Origin: Pseudomonas syringae
GTDB lineage: Bacteria > Pseudomonadota > Gammaproteobacteria > Pseudomonadales > Pseudomonadaceae
NCBI RefSeq assembly: GCF_021605415.1
Contig: NZ_WKEQ01000016.1
Location: 41,752-105,751 of the forward strand
Direction: 5' to 3'
DNA length: 64,000 bases
In this document: positions 27,320 to 36,843 of the stretch, piece by piece
How positions within the stretch are numbered: position 1 is the first letter of the stretch
How the letters are laid out: every line of letters begins with the position of its first letter
Notes under the pieces: generated by a model
Seen by the model: only the letters and a program-made list of their open reading frames with translations
Told to the model about the DNA's origin: nothing
Databases searched by the model: none
Program-made: the position numbers and the translations under genes

Positions 27320-27565
27320 TCAGTCCGAAGGCGGAACGAATTTATCGGTCGGTCGGCCATCCAGTTCGGGCATGGGATCAGTTGCGATGCCATTGAGATG
27401 GGTAGCCCAGGCTTCGTAGGCGACGCGTTGACGTGTTGTCGCTTCTTCCCAAACGTTGCCCGACACATCGCTGGCGACCACCAGCATCATAACGCGGGTG
27501 GTGGCAGCGTCGAGTTCTATCAGCAGCGGATGGGCTTGAGTGCGAAAAGCTTCGATGTTGAGCAT
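27320..27565 (-). CDS. Small hypothetical protein
   Basis: An 81-residue protein with an N-terminal amphipathic half (LLIELDAATTRVMMLVVASD) and an acidic tail. A purine-rich GAAAGACGAG lies upstream of the ATG at 27565. No family is recognised. It is divergent from umuD, with 222 bases between the two starts. Confidence 0.6.
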   Translation of the reverse strand: MLNIEAFRTQAHPLLIELDAATTRVMMLVVASDVSGNVWEEATTRQRVAYEAWATHLNGIATDPMPELDGRPTDKFVPPSD

Positions 27566-27749
27566 ACGGTCTCGTCTTTCAAGCAGGACTGACGCGATTA
27601 TACGCGCCGTTGTTCCCGTTAAAGCAGTGTGGCATTAAACGACTGTGTTCGTCATTTGACGAGATGACCGGTTCTGCCGGGAGCTGCCGTCTGCCTCCGC
27701 CTGTCGTAACGCAGCGAGTGAGAATTGACCTACATGAGGCTTCCTAGTT

Positions 27750-27769
27750 TACTGTACAAAAATACAGTA
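27750..27769 (+). promoter_or_regulatory. LexA-binding site (SOS box)
   Basis: TACTGTACAAAAATACAGTA matches the gammaproteobacterial LexA consensus (CTG-N10-CAG with extended symmetric arms) without a core mismatch. It ends 18 bases before the umuD ATG, so umuDC should be repressed by LexA and induced by DNA damage. Confidence 0.93.
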
Positions 27770-27787
27770 TTTGTAGAAGGCGTCCCC

Positions 27788-28213
27788 ATGAGCGTTACCG
27801 TCCTTGGCCCCCTTGCGGAAGGCGGCGTTGCGTTGCCGCGATGTTCCTTTCGCGTGCCCGCCGGGTTTCCCTCGCCCGCAGCGGATCACATCGAACAGCA
27901 CATCTCTTTGGATGAAGTTTTAAACATCCGTGCGCCCCACGTTTATCTGGTGTCCATTTCCGGTGACAGCATGCAAGGGGCGGGGATTTTTGACGGCGAC
28001 CTGGTCATCGTCGACCGGGCGCTGGACGCGGAGCACAACGACATCGTCGTCGCCTTGTTGAACAACGAACCAGTGTGCAAACGCCTGTGCCGGCGTGGGG
28101 CGCAGATGATCCTGCTGTCGGAAAATCCCAAATATCCGCCACGCTACGTGCTGGAGGGCGATGAGCTTTCCATTTGGGGCAAAGTCACCCACAGCGTGCG
28201 CAGCCATGGTTAA
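27788..28213 (+). CDS. umuD: DNA polymerase V autoproteolytic subunit UmuD
   Basis: A 141-residue LexA/UmuD peptidase. The catalytic pair is Ser61 (SISGDSM) and Lys98 (VCKRL), at nearly the same positions as in E. coli. The cleavage site is Ala25-Gly26 in VPAGFPSPAAD, instead of Cys-Gly. RecA-stimulated self-cleavage produces the form that joins UmuC in translesion polymerase V. The ATG at 27788 lies after GAAGG and just past the SOS box. Its stop overlaps the umuC start region. Confidence 0.95.
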   Translation: MSVTVLGPLAEGGVALPRCSFRVPAGFPSPAADHIEQHISLDEVLNIRAPHVYLVSISGDSMQGAGIFDGDLVIVDRALDAEHNDIVVALLNNEPVCKRLCRRGAQMILLSENPKYPPRYVLEGDELSIWGKVTHSVRSHG

Positions 28214-29489
28214 GACACATGAGCCGGTGTTCGCACTGATCGACTGCAACAGTTTCTACGCCAGCTGCGAGCGGGTGTTCCGCCCCGACTTGGCGCGGGT
28301 GCCGATTGTGGTGTTGAGCAACAACGACGGGTGTGTGATAGCTCGATCCTACGATGCAAAACCATTCGTAAAAATGGGCGAACCATATTTCCAGATTCGA
28401 GACAAACTGAGGCAGCACGGAATCGTGCCGTTTTCCAGCAATTATGCCCTGTATGGCGATATATCCGAACGCGTCATGACCATTCTGGAATCAACAGTCG
28501 ATTCCTGTGAGCGGTACTCGATCGATGAAATCTGGCTAAGCATAGGTGGTATGCCCGGTAACCTTGAGGCATTCGGCCGTGATCTTCGGTCCCGAGTATT
28601 ACGCTGCACGAGCATCCCGGTAGGTGTTGGAATAGCATCCACTAAAACCCTTGCCAAGTTGGCCAACCACACCGCCAAGCGCTTGCAGGCTCAAACTGGA
28701 GGCGTTGTGGATATCCGTGATCCTTTCAAGCGAGACTGGGTTTTGCGTAACACCGCGGTTAGGGAAGTCTGGGGAGTTGGTAAGCGAATGACAGTGCACC
28801 TGGAATCCATGGGCATCCTGAAGGCTATGGACTTGGCAACGGCTGATCCCAAGATGCTGCGGCAAAAATTCAGCGTGGTGGTGGAGAAGACCGCCCGTGA
28901 ACTGGCGGGCATATCTTGCTTGGACGTTGAAGAGGTCGAGCCGCCAAAGCAAGAGATCTGCTGCAGTCGGGCATTCGGCAAACGCCTCACAGAGATTGAA
29001 CCGATCAAGCAGGCGGTGGCCACTTACGTTGGACGCGCAGCGGAAAAACTCCGAGATCAAGGTTCGATGTGCAAGCGCGTGCGAGTGAGCATCCGCACTG
29101 GTATGTTCAATCCTGACGAGGCCCATTACGCCCAGGGAGTGATGGTAGAACTGCCTTACCCGACATGTGACACTCTGCTCATGACGCGAATGGCTACCGA
29201 CGCAGTGGCTAAAATCTTTCGTCCCGGCTTCCGTTACAGCAAAGCTGAGGTTCTTTTGATGGATCTGAGGCAGCCAGGTGAGTTCACCGAAGACCTGTTT
29301 GCCCCCAAGCAATCTGCAGAATGCGTTCGGCTGATGCAAGTCCTGGACAATATCAACGGAAGATGGGGCCGGGGCACACTGCGGACTGCCAGTGTTCCAG
29401 CGTCACCTGACTGGGGGATGCGCCGTGAAATGATGAGCCGATCTTATACGACCAAGCTGGACGAACTTTGGATGGTGCGCTGCGATTAG
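28206..29489 (+). CDS. umuC: DNA polymerase V catalytic subunit UmuC (possibly chimeric)
   Basis: A full-length 427-residue Y-family polymerase. The catalytic acids are present: Asp13 (LIDCNSFYASCE) and Asp107-Glu108 (RYSIDEIW). It overlaps umuD by eight bases. The first 40 codons are GC-rich and native-looking; from about 28335 (after LSNND) codon choice becomes visibly more A/T-rich (gctcgatcctacgat, aaaccattcgta). The body is roughly 70% identical to the truncated umuC at 41167-42135. This fits replacement of most of the native gene by island-borne sequence while keeping the native SOS promoter and start. Confidence 0.92.
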   Translation: MVKTHEPVFALIDCNSFYASCERVFRPDLARVPIVVLSNNDGCVIARSYDAKPFVKMGEPYFQIRDKLRQHGIVPFSSNYALYGDISERVMTILESTVDSCERYSIDEIWLSIGGMPGNLEAFGRDLRSRVLRCTSIPVGVGIASTKTLAKLANHTAKRLQAQTGGVVDIRDPFKRDWVLRNTAVREVWGVGKRMTVHLESMGILKAMDLATADPKMLRQKFSVVVEKTARELAGISCLDVEEVEPPKQEICCSRAFGKRLTEIEPIKQAVATYVGRAAEKLRDQGSMCKRVRVSIRTGMFNPDEAHYAQGVMVELPYPTCDTLLMTRMATDAVAKIFRPGFRYSKAEVLLMDLRQPGEFTEDLFAPKQSAECVRLMQVLDNINGRWGRGTLRTASVPASPDWGMRREMMSRSYTTKLDELWMVRCD

Positions 29490-29569
29490 AGGTACCAGCG
29501 GTCGAGGGATTCTCATTGCCGTAAAATCCACGGTGCCCTGAAAACCAATTCTGAAACTGGGATTTTCAG

Positions 29570-30124
29570 ATGGAAGCTTTAGCCATTTTCACCAGGCAAA
29601 TACTCAGTCGTTCGAGAGAACACCAACGAGCCATGCAGCTTCTGGCCACAGCAAAAATTTCGAGTCAGATGATGGCTGTTCTCCGTCAAGAATTGGACTC
29701 GATGGTTCGTGTTGTTTATTTGCTGAATCAGGGACCCTCAAGGCGAGCGAAATTGATTGAAGCATCGGTGAATGGGCAGCAATGGGTGCAGCCCGGCGGT
29801 CGAGGTCGTGTAACAGATCGCGAGATGGTCGAGTTGGCTCAACAGCTCCAAGGTTGGACGCGCTCCGTATACGCGTTTGGGTGTGCCTTCATTCACTTGT
29901 CCAACCTGCACGATTACAACGACCGAGACCCGATGTCACTGCTTCCCGCCGAAGAATGCGAAGCCATTCTCGACCATTGCCGGTACTATCACGGCGGCCC
30001 GGAAGGTTCTGCGTTTATAGATTTGCTGCCCTACTTGCCGAGAGTTCTGGAAAAGGTATCGGGCAACCTCAAATTCTACCTAGAGCAGTTGCATGAGGGG
30101 GCCCTTAGACCCGATGAAAATTAG
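29570..30124 (+). CDS. Hypothetical helical protein
   Basis: A 184-residue, predicted all-helical protein. The conserved-looking segment is AFGCAFIHLSNLHDYNDRDP followed by a CRYYHGGP box. The helical layout and R...H spacing are reminiscent of HEPN-type proteins, but this is weak. No signal peptide. It starts 80 bases after umuC and is followed 21 bases later by a secreted protein gene, so both may be read through from umuC or from their own promoter. It is island cargo of unknown role. Confidence 0.68.
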   Translation: MEALAIFTRQILSRSREHQRAMQLLATAKISSQMMAVLRQELDSMVRVVYLLNQGPSRRAKLIEASVNGQQWVQPGGRGRVTDREMVELAQQLQGWTRSVYAFGCAFIHLSNLHDYNDRDPMSLLPAEECEAILDHCRYYHGGPEGSAFIDLLPYLPRVLEKVSGNLKFYLEQLHEGALRPDEN

Positions 30125-30145
30125 GAAAGCGACAAGGACAGTCTC

Positions 30146-30841
30146 ATGTTACGAGTGGCTGTATTTTTGGCTGTGACACTCTGGCCGGTTGCTTATGTGC
30201 ATGCCGAAAGCGTTTCTCCGTGGGAGCCGGGTCAGGATCTAGAACAGTTCTACACCCAGTATTGCTCGGCACCAAATCTTGAAAAGCACTACTTTCCATC
30301 GCTTGATTCACGGCAGTTAGCCGGACTCACTCGGCTGACCTCCGAGGTGTTGTGGGCTGATTTATCAGAAGACTTGGTGGGTCGAGAAGGCGCATCAACA
30401 CAGGTTCAGGGCCGCCTGCGGGATTTGGGTCGCCCGATAGCGCCGGCGTTCACATCGATGCTACAACAAGCTGCCAAAGAACCTATGCGCATCAAGTATG
30501 TGTATGCATACAACACCAACGCGGGCCAGCGCAGTTATGCCCTTGATGCGTTCTTGAAATTGGGTAAAAGCGATGCTGCGTTAGGGGCTGCAATGGTGAC
30601 CGTGCTTGAGTGCCGGATCATCCGAAACGTGAAGTCGTTAGACCCTTTTGTGGCCAGCCGAGTCGACCAGGTCAAGACCATAAATGTTCCAAAGGCCTCC
30701 GCCAGATCAACCAAGGCCAGCTCGGGAGGTGGTTACTCCGAACCTGACTGCAGCTGCGGCGGCGGGAATTTTTGCTACGGGCCTCGAGGCGGGCATTACT
30801 GCATCACATCAGGTGGACATAAGGACTATGTGAAACACTGA
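30146..30841 (+). CDS. Secreted protein with C-terminal Cys-rich GPRGG motif
   Basis: A 231-residue protein with a signal peptide (cleavage after VHA, about residue 21). A helical body is followed by a Ser/Lys linker and a short Cys-rich tail, CSCGGGNFCYGPRGGHYC, then TSGGHKDY. The GPRGG-x-Y pattern followed by a GxK.Y element is like the small basic adaptor domains found at the ends of phage and viral proteins and some nucleases. The body is unrecognised. It lies 21 bases after the helical protein gene. Confidence 0.65.
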   Translation: MLRVAVFLAVTLWPVAYVHAESVSPWEPGQDLEQFYTQYCSAPNLEKHYFPSLDSRQLAGLTRLTSEVLWADLSEDLVGREGASTQVQGRLRDLGRPIAPAFTSMLQQAAKEPMRIKYVYAYNTNAGQRSYALDAFLKLGKSDAALGAAMVTVLECRIIRNVKSLDPFVASRVDQVKTINVPKASARSTKASSGGGYSEPDCSCGGGNFCYGPRGGHYCITSGGHKDYVKH

Positions 30842-31173
30842 GGGTCTATGTGGGAAATTGCACGGACTTGCCCACCCATTTGCATTCGACCTGACCAGTC
30901 ATTTGCATCGGATATGACCAGCATGATTCGTAGGCATGACCGGCAGAGAACGACCCTCAACTGCCGTTCACCATAGGAATGCTTTTGCCCGTTTGTAGTA
31001 CCTCACGATAGGTCGCTTTCGCCGATAGCTGTCGCTCACCAAGCCCCATTTTTGCTCTATTACTGACCTTGGGGGCAGCCCGCCCCTTAAAGAGCAGGGT
31101 CTCTTACATTTTTACGTCACCCACCGACAACAAACTCCGCGCCGAGTAGCGATGGAGAATTCAGAACAACTGT
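30842..31173. repeat. Intergenic region with IS21-like terminal repeats
   Basis: Two 22-base direct repeats at 30877-30898 and 30900-30921 share CATTTGCAT at the start and TGACCAG at the end. Multiple short repeats of this form are typical of IS21-family ends. A related TGACCGGCAG motif follows near 30938. No transposase gene adjoins, so it is probably a solo end or scar. The rest of the 332-base gap contains no gene I can support. Confidence 0.5.
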
Positions 31174-32100
31174 TCAGATGTCGCTAAACCTGATTCGGGT
31201 TGCTTCCGCGTAAGCCCGGATCCACTCCGAGGTTCTCATCACATGGGGGTTGCTAACGTGTTTTCGATTAATCACTAGGAACTCCTTAAGGCGGCTTGAT
31301 TTCTTCAATGGCAACACGGGGCATAAATCCCCTCGCACCAAAGCCTCGGCGACATAGTATTTCCAGCCAAGTGCCACTCCGTGGCCATAAATGGCGGCAT
31401 CTAGTAGGGTTGAATAGGTTGAATAGGACCTCACTACAGTAGGGATGGGGTGATCCAGTGCCTGGTTGGGTAGCCATTTCCTCCAGTCCATTAACGGGCT
31501 GTGGTGAGTGGCTAATTGCAGAAGAGGAACAGTGCAAAGGTCTTCAATTTTCCTTATCGAATGCTGGCGCAGGAAATCGGGGCTCGCGACGGGCATGATC
31601 ACCTCTTCCAGCAGGGGGTAGCTGATCCCGTCATCCCAGTTTCCGCTACCGAATCGCACCTCAATGTCGAAATCCGAAATGTCGACTGATGGCGACTCAT
31701 CAATACAGATCAGCTGGAGTAAGACATCCGGGTTGGCAGCGTAGAAGTCGCTGAGTGCGGGGAGCAGCCAGTTTGACGCTGCGACACTGGTTCGCAGTTT
31801 AACCACACTGCTTTCTTCCACCGCAGGGCGCAATGCCAAGGCTGTGTTCTGAATGTTGTCAAAAGCCACGGTTACTGAATTAAGCAATTTCCTTCCTGCT
31901 TCAGTGAGCTCCAGGCGCGTACCAAACCGGACGAATAGCGAAACTCCAAGGGTATTTTCGAGCTCCTTGATCTGACGGCTGATCGCCGGTTGGGAAATCA
32001 GCAACTCCTCTGCGGCTCGCGTGAAATTGCAACTCCTGGCCGCAGCTTCAAAGGCAACGAGCCGACTCATCGAGCCGAGGAGGTGACGTTTTGAAGTCAT
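31174..32100 (-). CDS. LysR-family regulator, GcvA-like
   Basis: A 308-residue LysR protein: N-terminal winged helix-turn-helix (about 6-65; FTRAAEELLISQPAISRQI) and a type 2 periplasmic-binding-like effector domain (about 90-300). The N-terminus SRLVAFEAAARSCNFTRAA is characteristic of the GcvA/AmpR branch. The start at 32100 has AGGAAG upstream; a frame extending to 32202 lacks support. It is divergent from the ABC importer operon (181-base gap) and is the probable regulator of that operon and its own gene. Confidence 0.88.
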   Translation of the reverse strand: MTSKRHLLGSMSRLVAFEAAARSCNFTRAAEELLISQPAISRQIKELENTLGVSLFVRFGTRLELTEAGRKLLNSVTVAFDNIQNTALALRPAVEESSVVKLRTSVAASNWLLPALSDFYAANPDVLLQLICIDESPSVDISDFDIEVRFGSGNWDDGISYPLLEEVIMPVASPDFLRQHSIRKIEDLCTVPLLQLATHHSPLMDWRKWLPNQALDHPIPTVVRSYSTYSTLLDAAIYGHGVALGWKYYVAEALVRGDLCPVLPLKKSSRLKEFLVINRKHVSNPHVMRTSEWIRAYAEATRIRFSDI

Positions 32101-32281
32101 GAATTGCGCTTCCTGAAATGTCGTCTCATAACATGGTGTTATCAGAATGATAAAAACAGCTGCCCTTCCGCTATATTTTTCTAAGTCGTAGTATCTGCTC
32201 AAGTCATGAGGCGGTGGAAGATTTTCTTCGGTGACTCAGGCCTGAATGGACACATTCGCAAATCTGAAGACGGAGTGACCC

Positions 32282-33526
32282 ATGAAACGCAAACTCGAAG
32301 TCAAAAACCTTTGCAAGGTCTTTGGAGGCTGCCCGGAAGATGCAATGCGCCTGTTAGGCGAGGGATTGGAAAGAACAGAGATTTTCGCCCGTACGGGTCA
32401 GTCTCTGGCGGTCAACAATGCGTCGTTTACCGTGTATGAAGGCGAAATTTTTGTGGTGATGGGGCTGTCCGGGTCAGGCAAGTCGACTCTGGTTCGCCTG
32501 CTCAATCGTCTGATTGATCCCACCTCCGGGCAGGTGCTTTTTGACGGGGTCGATATTGCCTCCATGTCCGAGGCTCAATTGCGCGAATTACGCCGACGGC
32601 ATATCAGCATGGTGTTTCAGTCATTTGCGTTAATGCCTCATTTGACGGTTTTGCAGAATGTGGCTTTTGGTCTCGAACTCGCGGGTGAACCGCGATCGAC
32701 GCGCAATCAAAAGGCGCAGAAAGTGCTTGAGCAAGTTGGGCTCGGGACCTACTCAGACAGCTTTCCTCATGAGTTGTCTGGCGGGATGCAGCAGCGGGTC
32801 GGCCTGGCAAGGGCATTGGCCAATGATCCGTCGGTGCTGTTGATGGATGAGGCGTTTTCCGCACTGGACCCAATGATTCGCGGCGAGATGCAAGGCGAGC
32901 TGATAAAACTGCAGCGCAAAGACAAGCGCACCATCATCTTTATTTCTCACGATATCGAAGAGGCGTTCCGCATCGGTGATCGTATCGCGATCATGCAAGA
33001 CGGCGTCGTGGTGCAGGTCGGTACCAAGGAAGAGATCGTGAAACAACCGCGCAATGATTATGTGCGGTCATTCTTCAAAAACGTCGACGTTACGCATGTC
33101 TACTCGGCCCTGGATGTGTCCGATATGCCCGGGAAGGCCTTGCTCAATGCCAGTCAAAGCAGCCTGCAGGAGGCCCGCGCACAGCTGCTGGCGAGTGATC
33201 GTGCGTTCGGTTATGTCGTTGACGAAAAGCGTAATTTTCTCGGCGTCGTGTCTATCGAATCCCTAGACGCCGAGATCCAGGTTAAAGGCCAGTCAAATCT
33301 GCTGTCAGCCTTGCTGGCGGTTATCCCCAGCGTCCCTTCGACGACATCGGTTTGCAGTTTGTACAACACCCTTGCCAACTCTCAGTACGACTTGCCGGTA
33401 GTCGATGCCGATGGACAGTTCCGTGGAGCAATTAGCCGGTCCCGTGTCTTCGAGCTATTGGGGCGACGCCCGCTGGCGGTCGAGGTACACATTGCCGGGA
33501 TAAATGAACCTGATACCTGTTGTTGA
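32282..33526 (+). CDS. ProV-type ABC transporter ATPase with CBS domains
   Basis: A 414-residue ATPase of the glycine betaine/proline (ProU/OpuA) group. It shows Walker A GLSGSGKST, the signature LSGGMQQR, Walker B VLLMDEAF, and a tandem CBS region (about 290-400) that senses ionic strength in characterised relatives. The MxRKLEVKNLCKVFGG start is typical. It begins a plus-strand operon with permease, binding protein and three enzymes. Imported substrates of the group are quaternary amines, proline, ectoine and similar zwitterions; here the downstream enzymes suggest a catabolised solute. Confidence 0.92.
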   Translation: MKRKLEVKNLCKVFGGCPEDAMRLLGEGLERTEIFARTGQSLAVNNASFTVYEGEIFVVMGLSGSGKSTLVRLLNRLIDPTSGQVLFDGVDIASMSEAQLRELRRRHISMVFQSFALMPHLTVLQNVAFGLELAGEPRSTRNQKAQKVLEQVGLGTYSDSFPHELSGGMQQRVGLARALANDPSVLLMDEAFSALDPMIRGEMQGELIKLQRKDKRTIIFISHDIEEAFRIGDRIAIMQDGVVVQVGTKEEIVKQPRNDYVRSFFKNVDVTHVYSALDVSDMPGKALLNASQSSLQEARAQLLASDRAFGYVVDEKRNFLGVVSIESLDAEIQVKGQSNLLSALLAVIPSVPSTTSVCSLYNTLANSQYDLPVVDADGQFRGAISRSRVFELLGRRPLAVEVHIAGINEPDTCC

Positions 33527-33625
33527 AATATGAATGGCGGCTGATTCAGTCCGTCTGGCGGCGCGATTCAGATTGTTTTGATCAAGCCGAATTAACGGTA
33601 AAAGCGACACCGAGTGGAATACACC

Positions 33626-34726
33626 ATGAGCCTTTACAACTATAAAAATCAGTCATTGGTCTGGGCCTGTTTCGTTGCACTTGCTTGCACTGTGCTTTCG
33701 GGTTTGGCGCAGGCTGCACCGCTAGAGACCACGACGCAAACTGTAGCTGTGGCATCTGGCCCAACCGAACAGGCCGGCGATTTTCTCAGTGGCTCGCAGG
33801 CCGCGGTGCACGAAGCGCATTTTGATCTGTGGCATCCGTTCAGCGAGCAGACGGTCATCCCGCTAGATCATTGGGTAACGAGTGGACTGGATTGGATCAT
33901 CGGCAATTTTCGCCCGGCCTTTCAAGCGGCTCGAGTGCCTATCGACCAGACCTTGATGGGTTTTGACGCAGCGTTGCAAGCCGTGCCGCAACCGCTCATG
34001 TTGCTGCTGATCGGCATTCTGGCGTGGCGCGCCAATGGCTATCGACTCGCCTTCGGGGCTGTTCTTTCATTTGTATTGATCGGTCTGATCGGTGCGTGGT
34101 CGGAGGCGATGGTCACCCTGTCCCTGGTCCTGACCTCGTTACTATTTTGCATCGTTGTGGGCGTACCCCTTGGAATTGGCTGCGCGCGCAGTGATCGGCT
34201 GCAAGGCGTAGTCCGGCCGATCCTCGATGCCATGCAAACCACCCCCGCATTCGTCTATCTAGTTCCTGTGGTCATGCTGTTTGGTATCGGCAACGTTCCC
34301 GGGGTGCTGGTCACCATCATCTTTGCGCTGGCCCCTCTGGTTCGCTTGACCAATCTGGGGATCCGTCAGGTCCGTCCGGACCTGATCGAAGCCTCACGTT
34401 CATTTGGCGCATCACCATGGCAAATCCTGGTCAAGGTTCAGGTACCGCTGGCCATGCCGACCATTATGGCCGGGGTCAACCAGGCATTGATGATGTCGCT
34501 GTCGATGGTTGTCATTGCTTCGATGATAGCCGTTGGCGGGTTAGGGCAGATGGTCCTCAGAGGCATTGGCCGGCTGGATCTTGGCCTGGCAGCAGTGGGC
34601 GGTGTGGGGATTGTACTGATGGCGATCATTCTTGACCGGATGACTCAGTCGTTGGGTCACGCCAAAAGGGCTTCGAAAAAACGCAGCGCTGCGCCCAATA
34701 AAAAAAGATGGCTACTGAAGAACTGA
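33626..34726 (+). CDS. ProW-type ABC transporter permease
   Basis: A 366-residue inner-membrane permease. One N-terminal hydrophobic segment precedes a periplasmic stretch of about 100 residues, then a BPD_transp_1 domain with the EAA loop in [20 protein letters not shown]. The long N-terminus matches ProW. The ATG at 33626 is preferred to a GTG 12 bases upstream. It is 99 bases downstream of the ATPase and 81 bases before the binding protein. Confidence 0.9.
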   Translation: MSLYNYKNQSLVWACFVALACTVLSGLAQAAPLETTTQTVAVASGPTEQAGDFLSGSQAAVHEAHFDLWHPFSEQTVIPLDHWVTSGLDWIIGNFRPAFQAARVPIDQTLMGFDAALQAVPQPLMLLLIGILAWRANGYRLAFGAVLSFVLIGLIGAWSEAMVTLSLVLTSLLFCIVVGVPLGIGCARSDRLQGVVRPILDAMQTTPAFVYLVPVVMLFGIGNVPGVLVTIIFALAPLVRLTNLGIRQVRPDLIEASRSFGASPWQILVKVQVPLAMPTIMAGVNQALMMSLSMVVIASMIAVGGLGQMVLRGIGRLDLGLAAVGGVGIVLMAIILDRMTQSLGHAKRASKKRSAAPNKKRWLLKN

Positions 34727-34807
34727 GCAATCGGATCAACGGGGCGGATGTCTGCCTCGCACAGTTGAGTTGTACGCCAGTCACGGATTTCCAACGGAGT
34801 GTTCACA

Positions 34808-35806
34808 ATGAAATGCCATGAAATTTCAAAGCGTCTCCTGACGGTATCGCTGTTCGCCGCCATCTCTTGCACATCCCTCGCCAGCCTCGCGCTGGACATG
34901 CAGCCCGGCAAAGGCGTGGTCGTGATTCCGGTCAAAAGTACTGATCAAGGGGTCTCGTTTCAGAACCAACTTGTTGTGCGTGGCCTGAAAGACCTTGGTT
35001 ATGAAGTCAAGGATGCCAAGGAGGTGGAATACGCCACGGCGCATATCGCGATCGCCAACGGCGACGCCACGTTCCTGGCCGGCAGTTGGGAGCCTCTGCA
35101 CAATGAGTTTTACGAGAAATCCGGTGGCGACGCCAAGCTGGTTCGCGCAGGAACCCTGTCCGCCAATGCATTACAGGGTTACTTGATCGACAAGAAGACG
35201 GCCGACCAATACCACATCACCAACATTCTCCAACTCAAGGACCCTGCGATTGCGAAGCTTTTCGATGCCGACGGTGATGGCAAGGCCGACTTGACCGGAT
35301 GCACCCCGGGTTGGGCCTGCGAGAAAATTATTGAAAACCTGCTCAAGACCAGCGGATTACGGGCAACGGTTACTCAGAAAGAAGGCTCCTATTCGGCACT
35401 GATGGCCGATGTGCTAGCGCGTTACAAAGAAGGCAAGCCCGTTCTCTATTACACATGGACCCCTTACTACATAAGTGCCTTGCTGGTTCCGGAAAAGGAT
35501 GTGGTCTGGCTTGAAGTACCCGTGCCTGCTGGCGAACAGCAGCCGGCAGGCAAGTATTACGGATATGCCGTCAATACCCAGCACATCGTGGCCAACAAGG
35601 CGTTCGTGGAAGCCAATCCTGCTGCAGGAAAGTTGTTCGAGGAAGTGAGCATCGACGTGAACGACATCAACGCGCAAAACAACCGCTTGTTCAGTGGTGA
35701 AAAATCGCCTGCCGATATCGAGCGACATGTCGACCTGTGGATCAAGGCCCATCAGAAGACTTACGACAATTGGCTCGCGGCAGCGCGTGCGGCCGGTGAT
35801 AAATAA
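34808..35806 (+). CDS. ProX-type substrate-binding protein
   Basis: A 332-residue periplasmic protein with a signal peptide (about 28 residues, LASLA end). The OpuAC/ProX domain shows the aromatic ligand-cage regions ATFLAGSWEPLHNEFY and LYYTWTPYY, which bind quaternary ammonium or other zwitterionic groups in this family. ACGGAG precedes the ATG. It delivers the substrate to the ProVW-type transporter just upstream. Ligand specificity cannot be read from sequence. Confidence 0.9.
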   Translation: MKCHEISKRLLTVSLFAAISCTSLASLALDMQPGKGVVVIPVKSTDQGVSFQNQLVVRGLKDLGYEVKDAKEVEYATAHIAIANGDATFLAGSWEPLHNEFYEKSGGDAKLVRAGTLSANALQGYLIDKKTADQYHITNILQLKDPAIAKLFDADGDGKADLTGCTPGWACEKIIENLLKTSGLRATVTQKEGSYSALMADVLARYKEGKPVLYYTWTPYYISALLVPEKDVVWLEVPVPAGEQQPAGKYYGYAVNTQHIVANKAFVEANPAAGKLFEEVSIDVNDINAQNNRLFSGEKSPADIERHVDLWIKAHQKTYDNWLAAARAAGDK

Positions 35807-35819
35807 CGTGCCCATCTGA

Positions 35820-36668
35820 ATGCATGTCATCTTTGACGATATGGATACCGACCCCATGAGCCCGTTGAACAGCCCCACCACCGATGCGCGACAAACGTTG
35901 AACCAGGGAGATTGGCCATTGATGCCCACACCCGGTTTCGTTAAAGGGCCGGTTCATTCCCCGGCCATCGGTTTGCTTGAATTGTCGGTAGAAGTGGTGA
36001 TGGCCAAGGAACTGCTGGCTTTTTGTCCGCCACAGGCTTCGCTCTACACCGGGCGGATGGCTTTCAGCGGCGAGACCACGGTAGAGGGGCTGAGCGCAGT
36101 CGCCAAAAACGTCACTAGTGCCGCAGCGCTCTTGCCGGAGGCGCAGTGGATGCATGCAATCGTTTATGGCTGTACATCCGGCACCATTGTTCTCGGGCAG
36201 GAACGGGTGGCCGCGCTTGTCCATCATGTCCGGCCCAATGTGCCCGTTGTCACTCCAATCGGTGCAGTGCTGAAGGCGCTGCGGGCTCTTGGGTTGGGCA
36301 AGGTGGCTGTGGTGACCCCTTACGTACCTGAAATCAACCGACTGGTGGCGCAGACTCTCGATGCGGCGGACATCGAGATCGTCAATGCCAGAACGTTTGG
36401 CCAGCGAGACGCCGAAAATATGTTCCGCACCCCCGCTGAGGCCTTCCTAGAAGCAGCGCTGGTGGCTGACAGTCCGGACGCCGACGGGATTTTCATCTCC
36501 TGCACCGGTATATGCGTCAGCCCGATTATCAGGGAGCTCGAGCGGCGAACAGGCAAGCCGGTGGTTACAAGTAATCAGGCAATTGCCTGGCAATGTCGCG
36601 AGATTGCGGGTACGCCCGAGACAGAACATGACCTCGGTGGGTTATTCCGGCAACGGCTCGTCGATTAG
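35820..36668 (+). CDS. Asp/Glu racemase superfamily enzyme (maleate isomerase/EutA-like)
   Basis: A 282-residue protein of the aspartate/glutamate racemase superfamily. The two catalytic-cysteine motifs are visible as IVYGCTSGT (about residue 118) and FISCTGIC (about 225). Overall pattern is closest to maleate cis-trans isomerase, arylmalonate decarboxylase and the ectoine-utilisation protein EutA. Placed directly after a solute importer (13-base gap) and before a RidA-like protein and DoeB-like deacylase, an EutA-like role is plausible. The start is uncertain; methionines at 35841 and 35856 are alternatives with equally weak ribosome sites. Confidence 0.72.
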   Translation: MHVIFDDMDTDPMSPLNSPTTDARQTLNQGDWPLMPTPGFVKGPVHSPAIGLLELSVEVVMAKELLAFCPPQASLYTGRMAFSGETTVEGLSAVAKNVTSAAALLPEAQWMHAIVYGCTSGTIVLGQERVAALVHHVRPNVPVVTPIGAVLKALRALGLGKVAVVTPYVPEINRLVAQTLDAADIEIVNARTFGQRDAENMFRTPAEAFLEAALVADSPDADGIFISCTGICVSPIIRELERRTGKPVVTSNQAIAWQCREIAGTPETEHDLGGLFRQRLVD

Positions 36669-36843
36669 CCCATCTCTTTTGTAACGCGAAGGGGAAGACT
36701 CGACACTACTTCCCGCTATGTCGGCAGCACTTCAGTGATGCCGCACGGGCATCGTTGCGCTTTTTTTTGCAGTCGGTCAGCCAGTGGATTCGGGTCTTGT
36801 GGCTGATCTGGCGGCGAACATCAATAAATTGAGTTTTAAGCTG

